In this document: positions 55,360-64,000 of the stretch, one piece after another
How positions within the stretch are numbered: position 1 is the first letter of the stretch
How the letters are laid out: every line of letters begins with the position of its first letter
DNA from: Cololabis saira
Lineage: Eukaryota > Chordata > Actinopteri > Beloniformes > Belonidae
NCBI RefSeq assembly: GCF_033807715.1
Contig: NC_084601.1
Location: 19,362,129-19,426,128, forward strand
DNA: 64,000 bases
Direction of reading: 5' to 3'
Position numbers and translations under genes: made by a program
Notes under the pieces: generated by a model
Seen by the model: only the letters and a program-made list of their open reading frames with translations
Told to the model about the DNA's origin: nothing
Databases searched by the model: none

Positions 55360-56520
55360 GTTAGGGAAGGTCATATGGGCATTGTCACTACCTGGAGCTT
55401 GCATGAACTAAGCCCGGGTCTGATGAAGGTGGCTAGTTCGACTTTGGTAGTCATTTTGTAGGGAAACTAATGGCATTTGTTGTATTGGTGGTAGGCATTT
55501 TGTAGATTAGGTGATGGAGGTTGTTGTGTTGGTGAGGCGTGAGAGGTGGAATAAGCGGTGACTGGGATGCCAAAGATTGCTGTTTATCCTTCTGGAGGTG
55601 TTGTGAAACTAACTAAATTAAACACAGGCGGATGGAGGCTCCCACATGGAAACACCAGAAATGTAAGTTATTGCTGCTCACAGTCAAGTTGTGCCAAGAC
55701 TTTTACCAGGGCTCTCAAGTCTCATGCATCGAGTGTGAGACACACAATTTTGAACAAGTTCACATGCCACACATGGCATTTCTCACGCTAAGAAATTATT
55801 AACGTAACTGCACAGAAATCCAACAGCACATCTTACAAACGACTACACTGCTGAGCGCTCATACAGCTCAGAGCAGCTGTCTTGAATTACCAAACTATCG
55901 GCCAATCAGAAAATAGAATTTTTTGTTGCCGGGTAAGGTCTGAGTGTCAGCCTCAAGAACGTCATGTCCTGTAAAACTGCAAAGTTTTCAAGTTATGCTA
56001 AGTCCATAAATATGACACAAGACCAAATGTAACATAAACTTAAAGCAAGGATTTTCATAATTTATTATTCTTGTTAATGGTGAAAATACTCCAGTTTGTG
56101 TGTCTTTGCTTAGTTGTGCAGCCATGTTGCCCTTTACTGTGCGTTTTCCACATAGTCCTCTATTTGAAGTGTGCTCGTAAGAACTCCGTTAGGAAGGTTA
56201 GTTAGCCCTTCTCCTTAACTCTCCCCCTTCATCTCAAGAACAATCAGGACACCAATACCAAATCCCACATTTTTTTGAAACCTCTTAAAATAAAAAATAT
56301 AATTTACACTTGGTGGTGGATAAAGGGCAAATTATAAAAACTTTCCTATTGTAAAAATAGTTATAGATTCATTAAATATCTCATGTAGACAAAGCACACT
56401 GTGATATATTTAAAAATATCTAAACTAAATGCAAATTAAATAGTCAGCAGAGGGCAGTATTTGTACAGATAAATGAAAGCAATGATCACAAAACATTCCT
56501 TTAGAAAGCCGCCAATGATG
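55360..56520. other. No gene recognised
   Basis: AT-rich sequence between two DNA transposons. The 77-codon ORF at 55558 has no family signature. Nothing further is supported. Confidence 0.4.
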
Positions 56521-56523
56521 TTA

Positions 56524-57720
56524 CAGTTTTTCACAATTGTTTAAACACATTTCCTGATTGACTACCTCACCTTCTCAAAACTCTAAATACACATTACAAA
56601 ACTCACACACAAAATGCAAAATCCTACACTTCTCTTGCAAAAGCACACTCTACCCTCAAAACAGAGTTAACTCTTCACTAAATGGTATTTCCTTCTCAAA
56701 TGCCAAACACCATTTGAGTAGACATTTCTAAGCACCTACTGAACACTGATGTGCAGAATGGAAGACACTATAGTATGAATGAAAAACACTATATGAATGC
56801 CTCAGTAGAATCATGCATTTGTATGTTCAGTGTTACACCTTCAGCTGTCAGATGTAATATATCCCCATATAGTATTCTTATGTATAGCCTACTCAAATAG
56901 AAAACACACAATTCTTTACTGTAACAACAAATACGTAATATTTTACAGTATGAGTAGGAAAGCTAGAAGAAGTGCAGGGTTGTAGGGGCCAAGGGTGGCA
57001 TGGTGATGGAGGACGCCGTGGTGATTGAGTCCAGTTTGCCAGTTTGAGCAACATTTATTTATTTTTCTTATTTATTTTTATTTTTTTTCTCATGATTTTG
57101 TTTAGTTTTTTCAAATCTTGCACTATAGTGGTTACATTGTGTTACTGTAAAAGGGTAGACAAAATATGCTTTGGCTTCAGTCTACACCTGTTGGTCCTTG
57201 TTTGATATACATGCAAAAAAAACAACTTTGTATTGATTACTGACATCTATAACATGACCAAATAAACATATCAAATCAAATCAATCAAATTGATGGCAGC
57301 ACACATTGTTATGTTCCCTCCACGTTGGCCAGGGACCTCTGTGATGGCACGCTGGCCAATGATATTCCTCCCTCGGCGCCTTCTTTTTACAAGGTTGAAC
57401 CCCGCTTCATCAATGAATATGAATTCAATGGCTGATTGCTGGTTGCATATTGCACAACAGCCTTTGGAGTTTAGAAATGTGATTGACTGTGTGTTCTGTG
57501 TGAACAGCAAGAGAGGGAATTCAGGAAGAGTGTGCAGGATATTGGGAATTATGTGTAGTGTTGTGAGAAATGTGTGGTATGGAATGGGGATTTGAGTCTA
57601 GAGCAGTAAATGTGCTTGGAGTTCAGCAGGATTGGTTCAGCCACCTGAAACATGAGTTTCAGGTTGTGCACATTGTGTCTGATGTTCCAATAAATGTGTT
57701 TAAACAATTGTGAAAAACTG
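56524..57720 (-). mobile_element. IS630/Tc1-mariner-type transposon, internally deleted
   Basis: The ends CAGTTTTTCACAATTGTTTA and TAAACAATTGTGAAAAACTG are perfectly inverted for about 30 bp (continuing AACACATTT). TA lies at 56522-56523 and 57721-57722. The minus strand at 57271-57510 encodes FIDEAGFNLVKRRRRGRNII and the DE-containing catalytic strand text TEVPGQRGGNITMCAAI, typical of fish IS630-like transposases. The N-terminal DNA-binding part and the last catalytic residue are missing, so it is non-autonomous. Confidence 0.85.
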
Positions 57721-58164
57721 TAATGCTCAGCAAATACAGAAATAAATCATTACAAAGAAAACAAATCCCTTCCATCAATTTTTAAAAGGATAGCCTTCAA
57801 ACGTAAAGAAGTAATAAATCCTTACATGATGGAAGCTCAAAAATATCTAGACATGCAGAAAAACTATATTTAGCCAAATTAATTAAAGATTAAATCTATA
57901 GCCACTGGCCACACATAAGTATAGTCATATGTAAGAAGAAAAGTACCATCTTTCAGTTCTTAGGTTCTATATGTCAGGAAATAATAAAAAAGTAGATCCA
58001 GATCAATTGGATCTTAAAATTGGAAAAATAAACCGCTAGTGAATACCACGCTAGAGTGTGTTTCTACTTATGTATTAAAAATCAAGAAGGTGTGTGTGTG
58101 TGTGTGTGTGTAAATCCTGTCAGGTGTCAGGAGAAAACATATCAGCAAGGATCTGGGAGAAGCA

Positions 58165-58782
58165 ATGTTTTACTGCCTTTTATTTTGGGGAAGAGTCATA
58201 TGGTCATTTCCAAACAACTTGGATTTCATGATTGTACACTTTCTGGTCTCCTCCACCATCTGTGTCTCTAGATCCAGCGTTCCAGTCAAGTACTATGGCG
58301 CGTCCGTATCCGCCAATGACGGCAGCCCTGGGAAAATAATGATTGCCGCCTCCTGCCTAAGTAACTGGGACGATTGTGTAGCTGATGCAGTGATGACCTA
58401 CTATCCTAATAAACTCAAGAAGCTGTACTTTAATGGAACCATCAACCTACCTGCAAATGTCATTTGTCGGGCTTTTAAAATCAGCAACAGACAAAATCTT
58501 GAACCTTGTAGATCGTGTGGAAACATGTTTGGTTTGCAAACAAGAGAAAGCCATGAGTGGGCCTATGGTAACTGTGCTGAAGCTGAGAGTCTGAGCAACC
58601 TGCTTAGAAATGAAAGACAAGTTAAAGATGGAGTACTTCTAACATCTGGACCATACCAGCAAGTTGACAGGAACAGAGCCAGAACAGAGTTTCTGAATGA
58701 GCTCCGCAATGAGCTACTCAGAGTTAACTTTACCAGATGGAACGGGAATTTCTATCAAGCACAGAGACGGCGTTTCCGATAA
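58165..58782 (+). CDS. Unrecognised fish protein with CxxC and CAE motifs
   Basis: Uninterrupted 205-codon ORF with a compact soluble second half. Function unknown to me. Seen: SSTICVSRSSVPVKYYGAS (residues about 30-48), ASCLSNWDDCVADAVMTYYP, FNGTINLPANVICRAFKI, PCRSCGNMFGL with C115 and C118, WAYGNCAEAESLSNLL with C137-A138-E139, and a charged C-terminus rich in Arg/Glu ending QAQRRRFR. CxxC plus CAE could be a zinc site; C/HAE with PCxxC is the deaminase signature, but the order here is reversed, so that idea is weak. The first 30 residues are hydrophobic and have no counterpart in the paralogue at 49.5 kb, where the homologous exon follows an acceptor; the true start may be in an upstream exon. 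AATAAA occurs at 59024. A gypsy LTR begins 375 bp after the stop. Confidence 0.6.
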   Translation: MFYCLLFWGRVIWSFPNNLDFMIVHFLVSSTICVSRSSVPVKYYGASVSANDGSPGKIMIAASCLSNWDDCVADAVMTYYPNKLKKLYFNGTINLPANVICRAFKISNRQNLEPCRSCGNMFGLQTRESHEWAYGNCAEAESLSNLLRNERQVKDGVLLTSGPYQQVDRNRARTEFLNELRNELLRVNFTRWNGNFYQAQRRRFR

Positions 58783-59023
58783 GTAGGAAAATACTGTGCA
58801 ATTATGACCTTTATCTACAAACTCACAAAATGTATCTCCACTTTATGAATAAAAGATACCCCATCGTGAATGTGACATGTAATTACACAGTTTTTATTGT
58901 TATCTCAAAAATGAACTATGGTCCAACTGTTTGTAATAATTTCTTTGATGGTTGTATTTGATTTCTTGTCAATCACTTTCTTGTAAATACAGCGAATGTG
59001 CAACCTGTGCTGATTATGTTAAG

Positions 59024-59029
59024 AATAAA
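59024..59029 (+). terminator. Candidate polyadenylation signal of the 58-kb gene
   Basis: AATAAA in TTAAGAATAAAGTTC, 242 bp after the stop. A second AATAAA lies at about 59128, 30 bp before the LTR. Confidence 0.5.
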
Positions 59030-59157
59030 GTTCAACTATAATATTAGCCAAAGTGTATAATGTATTTCAATCTGTAAATCTCTGAAAAGTGTGCAGAAGC
59101 AATTTGTATTGCAATGGATGCTATTTGAATAAAACCGAGTTGAATGAAATGCCATAG

Positions 59158-59953
59158 TGTTACGTCCCTGTAAATGTACTATTTTTGTTTACTATTTTTA
59201 TTCATTTATGAGTGTCTGCTACTGGGATGCAGAGGTTTAATTGGCCATCACTAAATCACCTGTGAGCTCAGGTCCTCTGGTGTGGGAGGAGTTGGAGCTG
59301 CTGCAGGTGTGCTGATGAAGAGCGACGCCCACCTCTACCAGAAGCCAACCAGAGGGAACCTCTCCCCCTACAAAGCTGCTGCTGGAGCAGTGCTCGTTGG
59401 CAGTCGTCTCACTCAAACCCATGTGTGAAGACGTGCTGTCCATCCTGGAGGTTGTGTGAGCTTTGGGGCTAAATGTTTGGTTTCCCTCAGCCTTTCTGCC
59501 CTTAAGTTTGGTTCCTGCTAAATCTTGTTTGTTGAAGCACTTGTGAATGGAAGCAGTAGGATCAATACTAGATGGCTCCAACGCCTGACTATGTAAAAGC
59601 CTGATTTTTTTTGGAGGATTGATTTAGAATAGTCAGTTTAGTATAGGTAATTTTGTTGTACTTTTGTTTTTGTTAAAGGTTAGGTTTAGTTAGTGGATTT
59701 ATTATTTTAAGGTTAGGGTCCAGTTCTTATGCTTGTTTCTTTGGTTTACGTTGGAGTCATTTTCTTTATATAAACTTTAGTTCTTTGAGTTTAATTTGTA
59801 AACTGCTTCCCATCACTATTGTAAATAGTCACTTGCATCATTTTTTTTTCAACCTGAACAAAAGAACCATTGGTCACAATAAAACACATCTTTGCTCGCA
59901 AAACCTGCCTTTCATTTGCGTAGTCTGTGATCCCTGTAGCAGAGTACGTAATA
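59158..59953 (+). repeat. 5' LTR
   Basis: 796 bp, starts TGTTACG and ends CGTAATA (inverted termini, one mismatch). It contains the poly(A) signal region CACAATAAAACAC near 59876. Followed immediately by the primer binding site. Confidence 0.93.
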
Positions 59954-59971
59954 TGGGGGCTCGTCTATTTT
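59954..59971 (+). promoter_or_regulatory. Primer binding site, tRNA-Pro type
   Basis: TGGGGGCTCGTC, the first 12 bases after the LTR, equals the complement of the 3' end of tRNA-Pro as used by many retroelements. The last six bases (TATTTT) do not match. Confidence 0.8.
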
Positions 59972-60064
59972 AAAAGGCATGGTTGGTGAGTAAGGTTGTG
60001 TTTTGTTTTTTTCTATTTGGCAAGGTAAGACTTGTAAACGCTTTTTTGTGGGTTAAAGGCAGAA

Positions 60065-62437
60065 ATGGTGGTCTTTGATTTGGAGGATTTTGTGGGTGAT
60101 CCCACCATTGGCAAATTTGATGCTTGTCGCAAAGATGACTTAATAGTCATTGCGAAAAACTACGGGATTGTAGTGAATGAGGCCTTGGTTAAACGGAAAA
60201 TTAAGGATGTGATTTTTGTGAAGCTGGTGGACATGGGGGTACTGGTGGTTCCGGCAGTGGTTGAGCAGGAGGAGGTGAAGGAGGAGAAGGCCGAGACGGG
60301 GGCGAATGTGGCGCTAAGAGGTGATGCAGAGGATAGGCCCGAATTGGGAGGTACAGTGGAGCCCGAAAAAGTCGTGGCAGCGGCGGCAACACTGACTCCC
60401 GGCCTGGCGTCACCGGGCCTAGAATCAAGCTCGGACTCGGCCAACTCTGGGAGTTCCAGAAGTAGCTCTGCAAGGGCTAAGGCGAGGGTGCGCATAGCGC
60501 GCCTTCAGACCGAACAGCGAGAGCGGGAGAGAGATCGAGAGGAGAAAGAGAGAGACCGGGAGCGGTCCTTTCAGGTTGAGCTAAGGAGGCTCCAAATAGA
60601 ATCGGAGACAAAAATCCGCATCCGCCAGCTGGAGCTGGACAGTGAGAATCAGCGGGCTGCTATGTCCGCTAACTTGTCTGGTGTCTCTCTCTCCCCGCCC
60701 GCAACCACTGTGACTGCGGCTGCAGTCACACAAACTTCATCATCATCATCCTCATCGCTCTATGCCGGTCCCGTTACCAGTGCTACCCCGGGTCCACATC
60801 TGGGTACAGCTACCCCTTTCGATGTTTCCAAAAATATTGGCCTTGTTCCTACTTTCCGTGAGTCTGAAATTGACTCGTATTTTGGGGCATTTGAGCGTGT
60901 GGCTACTGCCTTACGCTGGCCCAAGGACGATTGGTCCATTTTGTTACAGTGTAAATTGCACGGCAAGGCGCAGGAGGCTATCGCCACCCTCTCTGTTCAG
61001 GAAAGTATGCAATATGATATAGTTAAAGCCACTGTATTGAGAGCATTTGAAATGGTTCCTGAACATTATAAACAGAAGTTTAGACAGCATGTCAAGGGCT
61101 CGAGTCAAACTTTTGTGCAGTTCTCTAGAGAGAAAGAGAGCCTTTTTGACAGGTGGTGTGTGGCCAGCAATGTAACTGATTTCAAAGCGCTCCGTGAGCT
61201 CATGTTATTAGAGGAATTTAAGAGATGTGTTCCTGAGCGCATAGCTATGCATCTGAATGAACAGAGAGTGACCACTGTGTCCGAGGCCGCGGTTTTTGCC
61301 GACGAGTTTGTTCTGACCCACAAAAGCGTTTTCAATGTGAAGCCAGCGAGTTCAAGCTCGCAGGGTAAATCGGGGTACGTGCGTAATAGCGCACAGCAGG
61401 CAGGCCAGGCTCCTTCTGAGCACGGCGGAGAAAAGAAAAAAGAGGAGCGGGTTTGTCATTACTGCAAGAAGCCGGGGCATTTAATTGCAGAGTGCAGGAA
61501 AAGAGAGTGGAGAAACATGCAAAATGGTTCAAAAAGTTTGGGTCTTATTAAGACAGAGAAAAACCGTTTTGATTCCTCTGTGTGTGTCCGCCCCGGGCCT
61601 GATCCAAGTTATGAACCGTTCATTTTTGATGGTTTTGTTTCTGTGTCTAACAGTGAGAAGTCTATTCCTATTCGGATTTTGAGAGACACTGGTGCTCAGC
61701 AGAGCGTGATATTGTCAGGGGTCTTACCTTTGGGTGTAGAGACTGCCTGCGGGTCGAGTGCCATTATACGGGGGGTGGAAATGGGTTTCATCGTGGCACC
61801 GCTGCACACTATTCATGTGAAGTCTGCTCTGGTTACGGGGCAGTTTAAAGTTGCAGTGTGCGATGCATTACCTTTTGATGGCATTTCTTTTGTCATGGGC
61901 AATGACATTGCTGGTGACAAAGTCTATCCTGTGCTTGAGGTACTTGATGATCCTGTTTTTGATGATGTTCAGCAGGACGAGTTGGGAGATAAATATCCTG
62001 ACGTTTTCCCGGTGTGTGCGATCACTCGTGCACAAGCACGCAAAGTAGGTAAGGATGATTTTTCTAATTCCATTGTGATGCAGGCCCTTGCGGGGGACGA
62101 ACTGCCTTCTGCTCCTAAAGTGTCGGCACAGCGATCGGGTGTTAACATTAAGGGGGGGGAGGTAATCGGCATCCCAAAAGAGAATTTAAATCTGCCGGTT
62201 ACAAAGGAAAGCCTCACTAAGGCACAGAAAAGTTATCCTACACTGGGAAAATGTTTTGCTGCTCGAGATGCAGTGCAGGAGTCGTTGGGTTTCAGCCCGA
62301 ACGAGCTCATTTTTGGCCACACGGTTCGCGGTCCTCTCAAGGTCCCCAAGGACAGAATTATGGCCGCGAACCTCTCTCCCCAAATGAATGTGTCTGACTT
62401 TGTGAGTAAGTTCCGCGGGCGTCTTAGTGAAGGCTGA
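60065..62437 (+). CDS. Gag-protease-truncated integrase polyprotein
   Basis: 790 codons in one frame. Residues 1-60 form a conserved N-terminal domain (FDLEDFVGDPTIGKFDACRK). About 140-215 is a highly charged Arg/Glu coiled-coil-like stretch. The capsid-like region is at 250-430 (PTFRESEIDSYFGAFERVA, FVQFSREKESLFDRW). The CCHC zinc knuckle is C464-x2-C467-x4-H472-x4-C477. Aspartic protease has D541-T-G-A. After ITRAQARK (about 655) the frame runs into an integrase N-terminal start (KESLTKAQKSYPTLGKCF), then jumps at residue 731/732 to the integrase C-terminal side (AARDAVQESLGFSPNELIFG), so the HHCC finger and DDE core are deleted in frame. It ends NVSDFVSKFRGRLSEG. Able to make Gag and protease, not to integrate or reverse transcribe alone. 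Confidence 0.88.
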   Translation: MVVFDLEDFVGDPTIGKFDACRKDDLIVIAKNYGIVVNEALVKRKIKDVIFVKLVDMGVLVVPAVVEQEEVKEEKAETGANVALRGDAEDRPELGGTVEPEKVVAAAATLTPGLASPGLESSSDSANSGSSRSSSARAKARVRIARLQTEQRERERDREEKERDRERSFQVELRRLQIESETKIRIRQLELDSENQRAAMSANLSGVSLSPPATTVTAAAVTQTSSSSSSSLYAGPVTSATPGPHLGTATPFDVSKNIGLVPTFRESEIDSYFGAFERVATALRWPKDDWSILLQCKLHGKAQEAIATLSVQESMQYDIVKATVLRAFEMVPEHYKQKFRQHVKGSSQTFVQFSREKESLFDRWCVASNVTDFKALRELMLLEEFKRCVPERIAMHLNEQRVTTVSEAAVFADEFVLTHKSVFNVKPASSSSQGKSGYVRNSAQQAGQAPSEHGGEKKKEERVCHYCKKPGHLIAECRKREWRNMQNGSKSLGLIKTEKNRFDSSVCVRPGPDPSYEPFIFDGFVSVSNSEKSIPIRILRDTGAQQSVILSGVLPLGVETACGSSAIIRGVEMGFIVAPLHTIHVKSALVTGQFKVAVCDALPFDGISFVMGNDIAGDKVYPVLEVLDDPVFDDVQQDELGDKYPDVFPVCAITRAQARKVGKDDFSNSIVMQALAGDELPSAPKVSAQRSGVNIKGGEVIGIPKENLNLPVTKESLTKAQKSYPTLGKCFAARDAVQESLGFSPNELIFGHTVRGPLKVPKDRIMAANLSPQMNVSDFVSKFRGRLSEG

Positions 62438-62467
62438 CGCCCTATCTCGGGTTTGGTGTTAAATCGT

Positions 62468-62513
62468 ATCAAACATATTTTTGAGGGCATATGTTTGATT
62501 TTGAGGGTGGGGG
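62468..62513 (+). promoter_or_regulatory. Pre-PPT hairpin and polypurine tract
   Basis: ATCAAACATAT (62468-62478) and ATATGTTTGAT (62489-62499) form a perfect 11-bp stem with a 10-nt loop. The purine tract GAGGGTGGGGG (62503-62513, one T) directly precedes the LTR and should prime plus-strand synthesis. Confidence 0.75.
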
Positions 62514-63313
62514 TGTTACGTCCCTGTAAATGTACTATTTTTGTTTACTATTTTTATTCATTTATGAGTGTCTGCTACTGGGATGCAGAGGTTTAATTGG
62601 CCATCACTAAATCACCTGTGAGCTCAGGTCCTCTGGTGTGGGAGGAGTTGGAGCTGCTGCAGGTGTGCTGATGAAGAGCGACGCCCACCTCTACCAGAAG
62701 CCAACCAGAGGGAACCTCTCCCCCTACAAAGCTGCTGCTGGAGCAGTGCTCGTTGGCAGTCGTCTCACTCAAACCCATGTGTGAAGACGTGCTGTCCATC
62801 CTGGAGGTTGTGTGAGCTTTGGGGCTAAATGTTTGGTTTCCCTCAGCCTTTCTGCCCTTAAGTTTGGTTCCTGCTAAATCTTGTTTGTTGAAGCACTTGT
62901 GAATGGAAGCAGTAGGATCAATACTAGATGGCTCCAACGCCTGACTATGTAAAAGCCTGATTTTTTTTTTTGGAGGATTGATTTAGAATAGTCAGTTTAG
63001 TATAGGTAATTTTGTTGTACTTTTGTTTTTGTTAAAGGTTAGGTTTAGTTAGTGGATTTATTATTTTAAGGTTAGGGTCCAGTTCTTATGCTTGTTTCTT
63101 TGGTTTACGTTGGAGTCATTTTCTTTATATAAACTTTAGTTCTTTGAGTTTAATTTGTAAACTGCTTCCCATCACTATTGTAAATAGTCACTTGCATCAT
63201 TTTTTTTTTCAACCTGAACAAAAGAACCATTGGTCACAATAAAACACATCTTTGCTCGCAAAACCTGCCTTTCATTTGCGTAGTCTGTGATCCCTGTAGC
63301 AGAGTACGTAATA
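62514..63313 (+). repeat. 3' LTR
   Basis: 800 bp, nearly identical to the 5' LTR; the visible differences are homopolymer lengths (T runs near 62960 and 63200). It ends CGTAATA, and integrase-like coding sequence begins right after. Confidence 0.93.
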
Positions 63314-64000
63314 GGTGCATGCGCCCTAGCCAGAGAGTTTTTGAGTGATTCTCAAAAAGAGATGAAAATGAGATGAGATGAAAGAGCACTATGATAAGGC
63401 CACTGTTGCGCGCTCTTTCTCTCCAGGAGACCAGGTGTTAGTGCTGCTGCCTATCCCTGGCTCCGCTTTGTCATCCCGTTTCTCTGGGCCACATGTGATC
63501 CTGGAGAAGATTAGCGACACTAATTATGTGATTGGCACTCCCGACAGAAGGCGTAAGAGCCGTGTCTGTCACGTGAACATGTTGAAACCATTCCATGTTA
63601 GAGAGGTAGGGTTATTAGCGACGGAGACTGTAACCACCTCTATTGGTTCTAATGTTCGGGGTGAATCTGATTCGCAGGTGCCAGAGGATGATGGGTTAAG
63701 GTTGCGTGCGTTTCCCACACAACATCCTCGGTTATGCAACTCGGAAATGATTGCCAAATTGCCAGATCACTTAAGTCACTTACTTCCCGAACACCGGAGT
63801 GATGTTGTCCAGCTAGTTGCCGATTTTCCTGTAATATTTGGGGATGTTCCTACTCGCACTACTGTGCTAGAGCATGATATTGACGTGGGGCGCGCCAGGC
63901 CTATTAAACAGCACGCGTATCGCGTCAATCCCACCAAACGAGCGCTCATGAAAAAAGAGGTGGAGTATTTGATCTCTAATGGTTTAGCGCGGTCGAGTTC
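63314..64000 (+). CDS. Gmr1-like integrase C-terminus and start of reverse transcriptase, open at window end
   Basis: After GACALAREFLSDSQKEMK (63314-63368), a stop and frame change (about 63370-63390), one frame is open from 63390 to 64000 (203 codons). It reads GDQVLVLLPIPGSALSS, FSGPHVILEKISDTNYVIG and KSRVCHVNMLKPF (the GPY/F-type integrase C-terminal module). A spacer follows, then LLPEHRSDVVQLVADFPVIF, DVPTRTTVLEHDIDVG, RPIKQHAYRVNP and MKKEVEYLISNGLARSSS, the opening of a gypsy reverse transcriptase. Integrase therefore precedes RT. The rest lies beyond the window. Confidence 0.85.

Larger units (their letters stand above)
59158..63313 (+). mobile_element. Gmr1-like Ty3/gypsy element, internally deleted, very young
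   Basis: Two near-identical LTRs (59158-59953 and 62514-63313) enclose a primer site, a 790-codon gag-protease-integrase-remnant ORF, a hairpin, and a polypurine tract. RT and RNase H are absent between the LTRs, apart from a possible RNase H end reading A-D-A-L-S-R-V (62434-62454) just before the 3' untranslated part. Residual domain order protease then integrase, and the integrase-then-RT sequence right of 63313, match Gmr1-type gypsy elements (integrase upstream of RT, unlike standard Ty3/gypsy). The LTRs differ mainly in T-run length, implying recent insertion or conversion. No matching target duplication is seen (left flank CCATAG, right flank GGTGC). Confidence 0.85.

Noticed and set aside
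58165..58782. Firm call of the ORF as a nucleoside/nucleic acid deaminase
   Set aside because: The CxxC pair precedes the CAE motif and the spacing is not canonical; evidence is too weak for a functional name.
59237..59581. 114-codon minus-strand ORF, repeated at 62593-62937
   Set aside because: The two are identical because they lie in the two LTRs; antisense to the LTR, no family features, so not called as a gene.

Overview
The window reads as nuclear DNA of a ray-finned (probably percomorph-type) teleost fish. It has vertebrate genes split by GT-AG introns, long (CA)n and (TA)n microsatellites, and a repeat set typical of fish: Rex3/RTE LINE, L2/Rex1-type and L1/Tx1-type LINE remnants, hAT and Tc1/mariner-type MITEs, and a Ty3/gypsy element with the Gmr1 domain order. 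There is no bacterial signature (no operons, no CRISPR array).

Three conserved genes can be modelled exon by exon. (1) abhd5 (CGI-58), plus strand, 957-3481: five coding exons to the stop; the N-terminal exons lie left of the window. (2) snrk (SNF-related kinase), minus strand, 28161 down to 15174: seven coding exons giving about 797 aa, with a probable non-coding first exon and promoter near 31.44-31.64 kb. (3) rpl14 (60S ribosomal protein eL14), minus strand, 44744 down to 40290: six coding exons giving 137 aa, with a TOP/ETS-type promoter. abhd5 and snrk are convergent. In human, SNRK, ABHD5 and RPL14 all lie on 3p22, so the block is an old syntenic neighbourhood.

Layout: 1-0.93 kb L2-like LINE remnant; 0.95-3.7 kb abhd5; 3.7-15 kb gene-poor DNA with an 864-bp hAT-type element and microsatellites; 15.2-31.6 kb snrk; 31.7-36.5 kb a TA-repeat, MITE and nearly intact Rex3 cluster; 36.5-40.2 kb no recognised gene; 40.3-44.8 kb rpl14; 45-64 kb an accessory, transposon-packed region.

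The accessory region holds an intact single-exon ORF of an unrecognised fish protein with two Cys-containing motifs (58165-58782) and a decayed paralogue of it (about 49.5-49.88 kb). Around these sit a degenerate Rex3 carrying a solo LTR with a 5-bp target duplication, a degenerate YMDD reverse transcriptase carrying a MITE, an hAT element with a perfect 8-bp target duplication, and an IS630/Tc1-type transposon. The right end is a very young Gmr1-like LTR element (59158-63313) with near-identical LTRs and an in-frame gag-protease-truncated integrase ORF. Directly behind its second LTR, the integrase C-terminus followed by reverse transcriptase resumes and runs open off the window. This integrase-before-RT arrangement and the odd junction are the most unusual structures here.

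All family calls come from reading translated motifs by eye and from memory of the families. No database search was run.
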